Shown: positions 17,816 through 25,990 of the stretch, piece by piece
Layout: every line of letters starts with the position of its first letter
Numbering within the stretch: position 1 is the stretch's first letter
Translations under genes and position numbers: made by a program
Assembly: GCA_030748735.1 (NCBI GenBank)
Contig: JASMLK010000144.1
Span: 1 to 64,000, forward strand
Source of the DNA: Myxococcota bacterium
GTDB lineage: Bacteria > Myxococcota_A > UBA9160 > UBA4427
Reading direction: 5' to 3'
Length of the DNA: 64,000 nt
The notes under the pieces: model-generated
Seen by the model: only the letters and a program-made list of their open reading frames with translations
What the model was told of the DNA's origin: nothing
The model's database searches: none

Positions 17816-18589
17816 GTGGGTCTACTCGAAGGAAAGGTGGGGCTCGTTACCGGAGCGGGGAGTGGACTTGGGCGTGCGACCTGCGTACTCGCCGCAGAAG
17901 AGGGGTCGAAGGTCGTGGTCGCCGACATCGACGAAGCGGGCGGCAAGCAGACCGTCGCCGCGGTCGAAGCAGCCGGCGGCGAGGCCCTCTTCGTGTCCAC
18001 CGACGTCAGCGACCCTGCGCAGGTGAGGGCCATGGTCGAGGCGACATTGTCGCAGTTCGGTGCACTCGATTGGGCGTCGAATAACGCCGTAGGCGGCGCG
18101 GGCGGCTTCTGCCCGTTGCACGAAACCGACGACGACACCTGGCGGCGCACGATGAACGTGACCCTCGATGGTGTCTTCTACTGCTTGCGCGAAGAGATCC
18201 CGGTCATGCTCGAGCGCGGCGGAGGCTCGATCGTCAACATCATCACGTCGAGCGTGACCAAGGGCGAAGCGATGCTGGCCTCCTACATCTCGGCCAAAGG
18301 TGGTGTGGACGCGCTGACGCGCACCGCGGCGTCGGAGTACTCCGGGCGAGGGATCCGCATCAACTCGGTTGCGCCGGGAGGGATGAGAACGCCCGCCATC
18401 GCGCGCTACTTCGAGCGCTTTCCCGAGCACGAAAAGCGAACCGTGGCTCAGCACGCACTGCGCCGGGTCGCCGAACCGATCGAAGTCGCCCAGGCCGTCA
18501 TCTGGCTCGCATCCGACCGCGCCTCGTTCATCACGGGCGAATGCGTCTTCGCCGACGGCGGCATCAACGTCAATTCGCACATGCTCTAG
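17816..18589 (+). CDS. Short-chain dehydrogenase/reductase
   Basis: This 257-aa classical SDR uses NAD(P)H to oxidise or reduce an alcohol or ketone. The cofactor motif is TGAGSGLG (residues 13-20). The substrate-side motif is NNAVGGAG instead of NNAG. The catalytic Ser sits in IITSSVTKGEAMLASYISAKGG, with Tyr and Lys in the Y-x-x-x-K of YISAK. The C-terminal sequence FITGECVFADGGINVNSHML is typical. Start GTG at 17816 has AGGAG 7 nt upstream. It precedes the HpcH-type aldolase on the same strand with a 180-nt gap. The substrate is unknown. Confidence 0.92.
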   Translation: MGLLEGKVGLVTGAGSGLGRATCVLAAEEGSKVVVADIDEAGGKQTVAAVEAAGGEALFVSTDVSDPAQVRAMVEATLSQFGALDWASNNAVGGAGGFCPLHETDDDTWRRTMNVTLDGVFYCLREEIPVMLERGGGSIVNIITSSVTKGEAMLASYISAKGGVDALTRTAASEYSGRGIRINSVAPGGMRTPAIARYFERFPEHEKRTVAQHALRRVAEPIEVAQAVIWLASDRASFITGECVFADGGINVNSHML

Positions 18590-18770
18590 CGGTCCGGCCG
18601 GGCCTCTAGCCTGCTGCCCACTTGCTGCGACGCGGCTGCGCGCGCGAGAACCTTTCAGTGCAGCTCGTGTGATCGATCGGCCCGTCACCGCCGATTCCAC
18701 CGAAACCGGATCAGGACTCGGGTACTCTGGTACAGAACGAGCAAACCTCATGAGCGCGGGGAGCACGAAC

Positions 18771-19523
18771 ATGGACCGGACGAAGGACCTATGGAAGCGA
18801 GGTGAGGTGGCCTACGGGGCCTGGCTCTCGATTCCGAGTTCACTTTCCACCGAAGCGATCGCCCGTGCAGGCTTCGACTACGTCTGCATCGACCTGCAGC
18901 ACGGTCTGATCGACGACGCCAATTGCGCGGAGATGCTCGTCGCCATCAATGCGACGGACGCGACGCCATTCGTTCGTGTTCCTGCGAATGACTTCGCGGC
19001 CATCAATCGCGCGTTGGATGCGGGGGCCCTCGGTATCGTGGTCCCCCTCATTCATTCCTCGGACGACGTGTATCAGGCGCTCAGCGCATGCCGTTACCCA
19101 CCCGAAGGCACGCGGAGCTACGGCCCCGTTCGCGCCGCCGTGACCCACGGTGCCGACTACTTTGCTCGCGCGAACGACGAAGTCGCCTGCGTCCCCATGA
19201 TCGAAACCCGCCAGGCCGCCGAAGAAGTCGAGGCGATCGCGGCGATGCCGGGTGTGGACGCCGTTTATATTGGCCCCAACGATCTCAGCCTTTCGCTGGG
19301 CCAACCGCCGGGCGCCGACAACGACGGCCCGTATGCACGTGCCTACGAATCGATCGCGAAGGCCTGTGCGGTGCATGAAGTGGCCGTGGGAATCCACGCC
19401 AACGCTGAACTCGCGCCGAAGCACGCGGCCAACGGCTTTCGCATGATCACCGTGACGAGCGATCTGGGGACCCTGCAGCGAGGTGCGCAACGCGAACTCG
19501 CTCATGCGAAGCGCTCGGGCTAG
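18771..19523 (+). CDS. HpcH/HpaI-type aldolase
   Basis: This 250-aa class II pyruvate-type aldolase resembles 4-hydroxy-2-oxovalerate/HpaI and 2-dehydro-3-deoxyglucarate aldolases, with a TIM barrel and divalent metal. Visible motifs are GAWLSIPS, CIDLQHGLID (catalytic His region), VPLIHSSDDV, VPMIETRQAA (metal Glu) and YIGPNDLSLSLG (metal Asp). Of two nearby ATGs, the one at 18771 has GGGGAG 8 nt before it. It cleaves or forms 2-oxo-3-hydroxy acids by aldol reaction with pyruvate or an analogue; the exact substrate is unclear. Its stop overlaps the convergent VanZ gene by 4 nt. Confidence 0.92.
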   Translation: MDRTKDLWKRGEVAYGAWLSIPSSLSTEAIARAGFDYVCIDLQHGLIDDANCAEMLVAINATDATPFVRVPANDFAAINRALDAGALGIVVPLIHSSDDVYQALSACRYPPEGTRSYGPVRAAVTHGADYFARANDEVACVPMIETRQAAEEVEAIAAMPGVDAVYIGPNDLSLSLGQPPGADNDGPYARAYESIAKACAVHEVAVGIHANAELAPKHAANGFRMITVTSDLGTLQRGAQRELAHAKRSG

Positions 19524-20701
19524 TCGCCAGTTGCTGGCTGCGCGATACGCGACTGCCTGAACGCCAACCCGATCAGCGCGCCCGCAAGTGCACCGATGGT
19601 ATTGAGTGCGAGATCACTCGAAGACGAACTCCGCATCGGCAGCAGGATCTGGACGGCTTCGATCCCGAAGCTGAGAAACGCACCGATGGCCGCTACCTGA
19701 AAAGCAATCGCCGCGCTGCGGCGGTTGCTGCGGCGCATCAGGATGATTGCGGCAAAGAGACCGAGTGGAACGAAGCCCGCGATGTTGCGCACGAGGTCGT
19801 AGAAGAACCAGTCGGCCTTCATGTCTCGTAGGTGGGGAACTCCGAAGACTGCGGGGCGCATGGGCGTAAAGATCTCGGGAAAGCGGAGGCGCCCGAGCTG
19901 CGTGCGGCTCACGCTGTCGGCGAGTACGTAGCGGTCTTCGCCACTTCCCGCGGCGAGGGCCGCGAAGTCGTAGAAGGCGACCAACCCGTGTGTCCCGGCG
20001 AGTGCGGTGAAGCTCCCGTTCGAAACCGCCACGTGCTGCGCAGTGATCTCCTCGGGTGTGAAGACGACGTTGGCGATCGCGAGACCGCTGAGCGTGCCAC
20101 GCCAACCCGCCGACCCGTCCGACAGGCACCCGAGCAGAAGCTGCCCTTCGAATTCGCTTCGCTCACGGGCCAGGGACCGCTTGCGCGTGTCGCCGGTCGG
20201 CAGCCCATCGACGTAGATGGTCGTGCCCTGCTGCGGACTCGACGTAATGGTCACGATGTGACGCTCGTCTCTGGCGAAACCAGCCGCGTCGATCTCCCAG
20301 TAGCCAAGGCTTCGATGTTCTGGGTCGCGCACCCGGACCACGAGCCAGTCCTTCCATTGGGCGACGATGAGCGGTGTATGCCCCGCCTGCGCTTCGATCG
20401 AAAAGATCGTTCCAAGCCCCGAGCGGGGTTCGTCGGCGGGCTCGATCTCGAACATCAGACTGATGCGTTCGTCGGGGAAGTCGCGGCTTCCCGTGAGCGC
20501 CCCCTCGCTCGTCCCGATCGCGACGGCGTCGAAGCTCACGCCGGGTCCATTGGCGACCGCCTCGACCTGATTGTCGAGAGAAAACATGAAGGGTGTCAGG
20601 CCCAGGTAGACGATCACGACGATCTGCATGACCAGCAGACCAATCAAGGCCAGATCGAAAGGAGAGCCGCGACGGCGTTGGGCAGCGGTACGATCCGACA
20701 T
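19520..20701 (-). CDS. VanZ-like membrane protein with LamG-type lectin domain
   Basis: This 393-aa protein opens with one membrane span (ALIGLLVMQIVVIVYLGLTP). A concanavalin-A-like (LamG_3) beta-sandwich fills residues about 55-230 (MFEIEPADEPRSGLGTIFS, VDGLPTGDT, GTLSGLAIANVVFTPEEI). The last ~110 residues hold VanZ-type spans (DLVRNIAGFVPLGLFAAIIL; FGIEAVQILLPMRSSSSSDL; ALNTIGALAGALIGL). VanZ itself gives low teicoplanin resistance, but most VanZ-like proteins are uncharacterised; the extracytoplasmic lectin part suggests glycan binding. It is divergent from the GNAT gene with only 8 nt between start codons, and convergent with the aldolase. Confidence 0.88.
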   Translation of the reverse strand: MSDRTAAQRRRGSPFDLALIGLLVMQIVVIVYLGLTPFMFSLDNQVEAVANGPGVSFDAVAIGTSEGALTGSRDFPDERISLMFEIEPADEPRSGLGTIFSIEAQAGHTPLIVAQWKDWLVVRVRDPEHRSLGYWEIDAAGFARDERHIVTITSSPQQGTTIYVDGLPTGDTRKRSLARERSEFEGQLLLGCLSDGSAGWRGTLSGLAIANVVFTPEEITAQHVAVSNGSFTALAGTHGLVAFYDFAALAAGSGEDRYVLADSVSRTQLGRLRFPEIFTPMRPAVFGVPHLRDMKADWFFYDLVRNIAGFVPLGLFAAIILMRRSNRRSAAIAFQVAAIGAFLSFGIEAVQILLPMRSSSSSDLALNTIGALAGALIGLAFRQSRIAQPATGD

Positions 20702-20709
20702 CGCGAGGC

Positions 20710-21417
20710 ATGATAGCCGAAGGCGGTGGGAGGGGGCCGAACGCGCGTGATAGACTCGCCGCGTCTGGAGGGAGTCACGTTGGCGACACGATCGAGCACC
20801 ACAAGGTCGCGGTCGACACCAACGTCGGCTGCCAGTACATTTCGACCGGCGGCAGTCACGTGCATTGGGATGTCGGCATCGCGGGTGAGTTCCTCGGCTT
20901 CGGCCTGGACCTTCTCTACGTGGGCAACGACATCGACAGTCGAGCCGACACCGACGACGTACCCGAAGCCATGCGGAACGAAGTCAATCCCGCGGCTGGG
21001 TACGAAGCGGCGGCTCGCGCAGAGCGAGTGATCGTCGCGGTTCATCCGGAGCGAGACGAACCGGTCGGTTTCGCGTGGTGCAGCGAAGATGCGCAGGTCA
21101 CGCATCTCGAAGAACTCGACGTCCACCCCGACCACGGTCGACAGGGTCTGGGGAGTCGATTCTTGCGCGCGGTGTTGAAGCACGCGAGCGAGCGAGGTGA
21201 TCGAGCCGTCACGCTGACGACGTTTCGCCATCTTCCCTGGAACGCGCCCTTCTATGTGCGTCATGGTTTCCGCATCGTCGAAGGTACGGCGCTCGGCGAA
21301 GACCTCGCCGCGTGGCTCGAAGCGGAAGCCGAGGAGGGGCTCGATCCCGCGACCCGTGTCGCGATGCGCTGCGACTTCGACCGCGACGCTACCGCGACCG
21401 ATCGACATCAGAGCTAA
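20710..21417 (+). CDS. GNAT acetyltransferase with unrelated N-terminus (possible chimera)
   Basis: Residues from about 105 onward form the main part of a GNAT acetyltransferase: GFAWCSEDAQVTHLEELDVH, the acetyl-CoA loop HPDHGRQGLGSRFLRAVL, and TLTTFRHLPWNAPFYVRHGF. The first ~90 residues are not the GNAT alpha1-beta1 region. A stretch there, HVHWDVGIAGEFLGFGLDL, reads like alternating beta-strands of an outer-membrane barrel; a TIGR02001-type C-terminus is my tentative comparison. A deletion joining two genes would explain this. The ATG at 20710 has no good ribosome-binding site and is 8 nt from the divergent VanZ start. The acetyltransferase may still be made, but its activity is uncertain. 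Confidence 0.55.
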   Translation: MIAEGGGRGPNARDRLAASGGSHVGDTIEHHKVAVDTNVGCQYISTGGSHVHWDVGIAGEFLGFGLDLLYVGNDIDSRADTDDVPEAMRNEVNPAAGYEAAARAERVIVAVHPERDEPVGFAWCSEDAQVTHLEELDVHPDHGRQGLGSRFLRAVLKHASERGDRAVTLTTFRHLPWNAPFYVRHGFRIVEGTALGEDLAAWLEAEAEEGLDPATRVAMRCDFDRDATATDRHQS

Positions 21418-21429
21418 GGTCTGGCGGCC

Positions 21430-21846
21430 ATGACCGTTGGAAGAGATCGATCGGGCCATAGAGGCGCCTGCCCTCGAACACCGCGTGCGCGCTTCGTACT
21501 CTCGCGCGCAGTGCTCCTGCTCGTGGTGGTGCATGCCACGTTCGCGGGCTCTGCCCTCGCGAGCAATGACAACGCGGGGCAGATCAGGGCCCTGTGCGCC
21601 ACGCGCTTCGCTGGAGATGATGCGGCCCAGGAGGATTGCCGACGGCGCATGCACGTGGCGGCGACCGAGTTGGTCAATCGAATCGAGATGGCGGCAGAGG
21701 GGACCCACGAATACAACGCGGCCAAGGCCTGTATCGAGCGCGCGACGGTCGCAAAGCCCGCGCAGATCGATTGGCCCAGGGCACTGCTTTGCTTCGAGAA
21801 CCGCGTCGAAGCGGGTGAGGTAGCCGATCCGGTGCAGACGCAATGA
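21430..21846 (+). CDS. Hypothetical exported Cys-containing small protein
   Basis: This 138-aa frame has a basic start and a hydrophobic signal segment (FVLSRAVLLLVVVHATFAGS, then ALA cleavage site). The predicted mature part of about 95 residues is mainly helical with four Cys (ALCATRFAGDDAAQEDCRRR; AKACIERATV; LLCFENRVEAG). Paired Cys within helices suggest a disulfide-linked helical hairpin in the periplasm. No family is recognised. It starts 12 nt after the GNAT stop and lies 62 nt before the enoyl-CoA hydratase, so it could be part of that transcript. Codon use looks like the neighbours, supporting a real gene. Confidence 0.6.
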   Translation: MTVGRDRSGHRGACPRTPRARFVLSRAVLLLVVVHATFAGSALASNDNAGQIRALCATRFAGDDAAQEDCRRRMHVAATELVNRIEMAAEGTHEYNAAKACIERATVAKPAQIDWPRALLCFENRVEAGEVADPVQTQ

Positions 21847-21908
21847 CCGCACCAGCTCTCGCACGATCGTGAGTGGAAGCGGGGCGCAATGCAATCGAGG
21901 ACACGACA

Positions 21909-22769
21909 GTGAGCCTGGCGAATTCAAGCGATAACGCGACCGCGTACGAAGACATCCGCTTCGAACTGAGCGATGGCATCGCGACCATCACCCTCAATCG
22001 CCCCGACCAGATGAATTCGTTCAGCGGAAAGATGGGCGAAGAACTCGGCCACGCCTATCGCCGCTGTGACAGGGACGACGCCGTTCGCGCCGTCATCCTC
22101 ACCGGTGCCGGGCGCGCGTTCTGCGCGGGCGCAGACATGACGATGGGCGCCGACACCTTCGCGAGCCAGGACGCAAGTGACTTCAGCGCGTCCCCTGTGA
22201 GCCCACCCGCTTGGGAAGTCCGCAAGCCCATCATCGCGGCCTTGAACGGTCACGCGGTAGGCCTCGGTCTGACCCTGGCCCTGCAGTGCGACATGCGAAT
22301 CGTCGCAGACGAAGGCAAGTACGGTGTGCTGCAAGTGCGCCGCGGCATGATGCCCGACGCGCACTGCCACTGGACGCTCCCGCGCCTGATCGGAACCGAA
22401 CGCGCGGCGTCCCTCTTGCTCACCGGTCGCAAGGTGCAGGGGCCGGAAGCCGTCTCACTCGGTCTCGCGTTGCGTTCGGTTCCCGGCGCCGAGGTCGTCG
22501 AAACCGCGCGCGAAATCGCGCGCGACATCGCCGAGAACACGGCACCGCTCTCCGTCGCGATCACCAAGAAGCTCTTGTGGCAGAGCAGCGCACTCGATGC
22601 GGGTCAGGTCGAACACGCGGAAACCGAGCTGCACCATCACCTGATGGGCAAGCCCGACGCGATCGAAGGACCGATGGCCTTCCTCGAAAGGCGCAAGCCG
22701 GAATGGAAACTCACCGTGAGCGGTGACTGGCCGCAGTGGCCGTTTCCCGAGGAAGGCGGCGAGGAATAG
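21909..22769 (+). CDS. Enoyl-CoA hydratase/isomerase
   Basis: This 286-aa crotonase-fold protein opens with FELSDGIATITLNRPDQMNS. The first oxyanion-hole region is FCAGADMTMG and the second is AALNGHAVGLGLTLALQCDM. The usual catalytic Glu positions read RRGMMPDAHCHWTLPRLIG, so classical hydratase Glu residues are not both obvious; isomerase, hydrolase or another crotonase reaction is possible. Start GTG at 21909 has GAGG 8 nt upstream and matches the family length. It precedes a class III CoA-transferase, which could activate the acid whose CoA ester this enzyme uses. Confidence 0.9.
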   Translation: MSLANSSDNATAYEDIRFELSDGIATITLNRPDQMNSFSGKMGEELGHAYRRCDRDDAVRAVILTGAGRAFCAGADMTMGADTFASQDASDFSASPVSPPAWEVRKPIIAALNGHAVGLGLTLALQCDMRIVADEGKYGVLQVRRGMMPDAHCHWTLPRLIGTERAASLLLTGRKVQGPEAVSLGLALRSVPGAEVVETAREIARDIAENTAPLSVAITKKLLWQSSALDAGQVEHAETELHHHLMGKPDAIEGPMAFLERRKPEWKLTVSGDWPQWPFPEEGGEE

Positions 22770-22781
22770 GGGGTGACCAAT

Positions 22782-22810
22782 CGGGGCCGAGACTTTGCAT
22801 CCCGGCCCCG
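22782..22810 (+). terminator. Hairpin after enoyl-CoA hydratase gene
   Basis: CGGGGCCG (22782-22789) and CGGCCCCG (22803-22810) pair perfectly around a 13-nt loop, 12 nt past the stop codon. No T-run follows. It could be a weak terminator or mRNA 3' stabiliser. The remaining ~200 nt before the CoA-transferase gene has only a GTG-started frame of unrecognised content. Confidence 0.4.
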
Positions 22811-23019
22811 TGGTTCCGCGCATCAAGCGACCGACGACGACGCAGCCCACTACTGGGAACTCGGCCTGCGCAACATCAGCGAGATCCTCGCCGCCGGAAT
22901 GGAGGAGGGCATCATGCTCCACCTCGATCGCCTGCTATCGCCTCCGGCCGGGCCCCTAGCGATTTCCCGGTGTCACTCCATACTGGGACGACGGGCCCAC
23001 GGCCCACGGAGGAGATTCG

Positions 23020-24213
23020 ATGACGGGACCGCTTGCGGGCGTGAAAGTGGTGGATTGCGCGGCCTATATCACGGGCCCGTTCGCGGCGATGCTGCTGGGA
23101 GACCAGGGTGCCGACGTGGTCAAGGTCGAACCCATCGGGTTCGGCGACATGCTGCGCCACCTCGGGACCGGTCGCGGCGGCATGTCGACGGTCTTCAGTG
23201 GCACCAATCGGAGCAAGCGCTCGATCGCGCTCAACCTGCGCGAGGAGGCGGGCCGGGACATCCTGTTCGAGCTGATCGCAGACACCGACGTCTTCATCCA
23301 GAACTTCCGACCCGGGGTCGTGCAGCGGCTCGGGATCGACGAAGCGACGCTGCGCGAAATCAAACCCGACCTCGTCTACGTGTCGATCAGCGCCTTCGGT
23401 CAGGAAGGACCCTGGGCGAGCAAGCCGGCCTTCGACCACGTGCTGCAGGGCGCGACGGGCTTTGCGCACATCCAGACGAACAAGGAAACGGGCGAGCCGG
23501 GCTTCGTGCTCCACACCGTGGTGGACAAACTCACGGCGCTCACCGTGAGCCAGGCCGTGACCGCGGCGCTCTTCCATCGGGCCAACACCGGCGAGGGGCA
23601 ACACATCGAATTGTCGATGCTCGGTGCGGCGCTGCAGTTCCTGTGGCCCGACGGCATGGTGTCGGAATCGCTGCTGGGAGAAGGTGGAGACCATCATCCC
23701 CCGCTTTCGGCGTCGTATCGCTTCGTGACGGTGAAGGACGGTCATGTCGTGATCGCCGCGCTCACTCCCGACCAGATCCACGGGGTCATGCGCGCGGTGG
23801 GTCATCCCGAGTTCATCGAAGACCCGCGCTTTTCGACCGTGCAGGCGCTGCTCGAGAACCTCGACGAATTCCAGGCCGCAACCACGGCCGCCGCGCTGAA
23901 GCTCACGGTGGCCGAATGCGTGGCCGCCTTCGAGCGCGAAGACGTTCCCTGTGCACCGGTCATGAGCCCGGCTGAGATCATCGAGCACCCGCAGACCGAG
24001 GCGCAGCGGTTCATCAGCGAAGTCGAACACCCCGTGATGGGGCACATCCGACAGACCCGCCCGCCGGCGACCTTTTCACGCTCGGCGGTGCAAGTCGAGC
24101 GGCTCGCGCCCGGGCTGGGCGCGGACACGCGTGAGATCCTCGGTGAACTCGGCAGGGACGAAGAGGCCGTGAACGATCTCGCAGCGAAGGGCATCATCGG
24201 CTTGCCGAGCTGA
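23020..24213 (+). CDS. CaiB/BaiF class III CoA-transferase
   Basis: This 397-aa protein of the formyl-CoA transferase/CaiB family moves CoA between carboxylic acids through an aspartyl-CoA anhydride. It begins LAGVKVVDCAAYITGPFAAM, followed by LLGDQGADVVKVEPIG. The next signature is FSGTNRSKRSIALNLREEAG, and the nucleophile region around residue 160 corresponds to AFGQEGPWASKPAFDHVLQG. The C-terminal ADTREILGELG is standard. The start ATG has GGAGGAG 6 nt upstream. With the preceding enoyl-CoA hydratase it suggests acyl-CoA metabolism; the acid substrate is not predictable. Confidence 0.93.
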   Translation: MTGPLAGVKVVDCAAYITGPFAAMLLGDQGADVVKVEPIGFGDMLRHLGTGRGGMSTVFSGTNRSKRSIALNLREEAGRDILFELIADTDVFIQNFRPGVVQRLGIDEATLREIKPDLVYVSISAFGQEGPWASKPAFDHVLQGATGFAHIQTNKETGEPGFVLHTVVDKLTALTVSQAVTAALFHRANTGEGQHIELSMLGAALQFLWPDGMVSESLLGEGGDHHPPLSASYRFVTVKDGHVVIAALTPDQIHGVMRAVGHPEFIEDPRFSTVQALLENLDEFQAATTAAALKLTVAECVAAFEREDVPCAPVMSPAEIIEHPQTEAQRFISEVEHPVMGHIRQTRPPATFSRSAVQVERLAPGLGADTREILGELGRDEEAVNDLAAKGIIGLPS

Positions 24214-24227
24214 AACCCCGTCCGCAC

Positions 24228-25322
24228 TCAGCGGGTTTCGACCTTCCGCGCACCCAACAGGTTGAGCTTGAACTTGCGGATCACGTCGGGTTCGATGCGG
24301 GCACTATCGTGTGCTTCGAAGAAGAGCGCGTCCTTGGGGCACTGCACCACGCAGGCGCCGCAGCGGATGCAGCGGTCGTCGTGGGCGACCACGACCTTGC
24401 GGTTGGCTTCGTCTCTGTCGAAGCAGGCTTCGGGGCAGACTTCCCAGCAGCGGAAGATTCCGTCGCACAGCGATTCGTCGAAGGCGATGTGCCATTCGCG
24501 TTCTTCGAAGTGGCTGCCTCCTTCGGTGGGGGTGGAGCCCGCATAGTCGAAGGTGAGCAGGCCCGTTACGAAGGCCGGCGCCGCGACCGCGGCCACCAGC
24601 GCGCCGGTACCGCCGCCAGCGAACAGGGTCGCTGCAAGGGAAAGCGCGATCGAAACACCGAGCAGCATCCAACGCCTCGCTTCACCGAGGCGGTCGTAGA
24701 GCGTAAAGACGAAGACCGACATCGCGGCAATCAAGACGGCCAGCGGGAGCGCCCACGTCGGCGCCAGCCCGAGCGCCAGGCCACTCATGATGAGCGTCGT
24801 CGGGGCGCCCCACATGAGCGCCATCTGCAAACGCTCGCTCAACGGGAAACGCACGCGGCGCATGGCGTCGGTCTTTTCGCGCTTGTCGAGGTAGGCCGGG
24901 ATGTCGTGCATGTCGACCGGGCCGAAGCGCACCTTCCAGCGGCTGCGTCGGAAGACGTCGAGCGCGAGCACGCCCGTCGCGGCGAGTTGGGGAAGGATGA
25001 CCTGGCGGTGCTGCACCTTGTCGGCGATGCCCGATGTCTTGAGCGCCGTCACGACCTGATGGGTCGAGAGGTGGCCGCCCGACGAAGCGCACCAGACGTT
25101 GATTCCGCCCGAGGGCGCGACGAGCAACCACGCGTCGACTCCTTCGAGGGCGTGCGTGAGGCGACGCACCGTGAGGTCGAAGTTGCCCGTCAGCAGAACC
25201 GGGCTCGATTCGTCCGGCTGGCCAATCGCGCGCAAGCCGGCTTCGGTCGGCCAGGGAACGAGGCGAAAGGCGGTCTGCAGGAACTCGCGGGTGAAGGTTC
25301 CGAGTTGGCTTTGCAGGCTCAT
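24228..25322 (-). CDS. HgcAB-like corrinoid-binding/ferredoxin fusion protein
   Basis: This 364-aa protein joins an HgcA-like domain, a membrane part and a two-cluster ferredoxin. Residues about 40-180 hold the HgcA/CdhD-type corrinoid-binding signature INVWCASSGGHLST (Cys78 would be the lower cobalt ligand) and ILPQLAATGVLALDVFRRS. Four or so membrane spans follow at about 195-265 (MWGAPTTLIMSGLALGLA, LPLAVLIAAMSVFVFTLY). The C-terminus has Cys286/292/296/300 in an altered cluster motif and C318-x2-C321-x2-C324-x3-C328 in CIRCGACVVQCPKDA. Authentic mercury methylation needs HgcA with N(V/I)WCA(A/G)GK and a separate HgcB with CMECGA; here both motifs differ. From family knowledge this is the HgcAB-like fusion group, whose reaction is unknown. 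Its ATG overlaps the methyltransferase stop (ATGA), and TetR heads the operon. Confidence 0.85.
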   Translation of the reverse strand: MSLQSQLGTFTREFLQTAFRLVPWPTEAGLRAIGQPDESSPVLLTGNFDLTVRRLTHALEGVDAWLLVAPSGGINVWCASSGGHLSTHQVVTALKTSGIADKVQHRQVILPQLAATGVLALDVFRRSRWKVRFGPVDMHDIPAYLDKREKTDAMRRVRFPLSERLQMALMWGAPTTLIMSGLALGLAPTWALPLAVLIAAMSVFVFTLYDRLGEARRWMLLGVSIALSLAATLFAGGGTGALVAAVAAPAFVTGLLTFDYAGSTPTEGGSHFEEREWHIAFDESLCDGIFRCWEVCPEACFDRDEANRKVVVAHDDRCIRCGACVVQCPKDALFFEAHDSARIEPDVIRKFKLNLLGARKVETR

Positions 25323-25990
25323 GGCTCCACCTCTTCCTCCGCACCGGCGACGACGAGGGCGAGGCTTCCCATCATCCAGCGTTGTTCGCTGCGAAGTGCG
25401 TAGCCCGCGCCGTGGATCTCGCCCCAGAGGTTGGCGATCGGCTGGGAGAGCGTTCCGACGAGAAGCCAACCGATCGCAGCCTGTGGAAAGCGCCAGACGC
25501 GTTGTGCGAAACGCTGAAGGCCGCCCGGTGCATGCACTTCGTCGGCGACGACGAGTCGTCCTCCCGGGACCAGCAGTCGCCTCGCTTCGCGCAAGACGTA
25601 CGCCCGCTCACTCGGCGACATGTCCGAGAGACACAGGCTCAAGACGACCGCGTCGAACGAAGCTTCGGGCAGCCCGTCGATTTCGGCCGCGGTCTGTTCG
25701 ATGAAGGTCGCGCTTGCATCCGAAACGTCGCCGATGCGTTGCTTTGCCTGTTCGAGCATGTCGGGCGATTGATCGATCGCGGTGACCTTTGCCCCGCGAC
25801 CCAGCAGGAGCCAGGTTACGGTCCCCGTGCCGCAACCGATCTCGAGCACGCGATCCCCTGGCCTGGTGACCGCTGCATTCGCGACTGCGTCGTGGAGCCG
25901 GGTGACGTTGCCGAAGGTGATGAACCGCATGCCCGCGTCGTATCGCTCGGGCGACCCTTCGAGCCAGCGCATCAAAGCAAGTGAACTCAT
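25319..25990 (-). CDS. SAM-dependent methyltransferase (UbiE-like)
   Basis: This 223-aa class I methyltransferase has motif I VLEIGCGTGTVT (about residues 47-58), acidic residue DQSPDMLEQA, motif II/III FDAVVLSLCLSDM and LVPGGRLVVADEVH. The C-terminal half is rich in Trp/Arg (FAQRVWRFPQAAIGWLLVG) and may touch the membrane. The ATG at 25990 overlaps the TetR stop as ATGA, and its own stop overlaps the HgcAB-like start the same way. All three proteins are thus translated as one unit. A methyl donor or acceptor role next to a corrinoid protein is suggestive but unproven. Confidence 0.9.
   Translation of the reverse strand: MSSLALMRWLEGSPERYDAGMRFITFGNVTRLHDAVANAAVTRPGDRVLEIGCGTGTVTWLLLGRGAKVTAIDQSPDMLEQAKQRIGDVSDASATFIEQTAAEIDGLPEASFDAVVLSLCLSDMSPSERAYVLREARRLLVPGGRLVVADEVHAPGGLQRFAQRVWRFPQAAIGWLLVGTLSQPIANLWGEIHGAGYALRSEQRWMMGSLALVVAGAEEEVEP

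Noticed and set aside
16141..18084. Long plus-strand frame of 647 codons
   Set aside because: It is antisense to the LplT-like gene and its translation is Arg/His/Asp-rich without domains; it is a codon-bias shadow of GC-rich DNA.
22773..23019. GTG-started frame before the CoA-transferase (HYWELGLRNISEILAAGMEE)
   Set aside because: It runs on as a shadow through the CoA-transferase gene and no family was recognised. It may be a relic, but support is too weak to list.
24228..25322. True mercury-methylation protein HgcA
   Set aside because: The cap-helix motif lacks the GK ending, HgcB is fused, and its CMECGA motif is CIRCGA. It belongs to the HgcAB-like group, for which methylation is not established.
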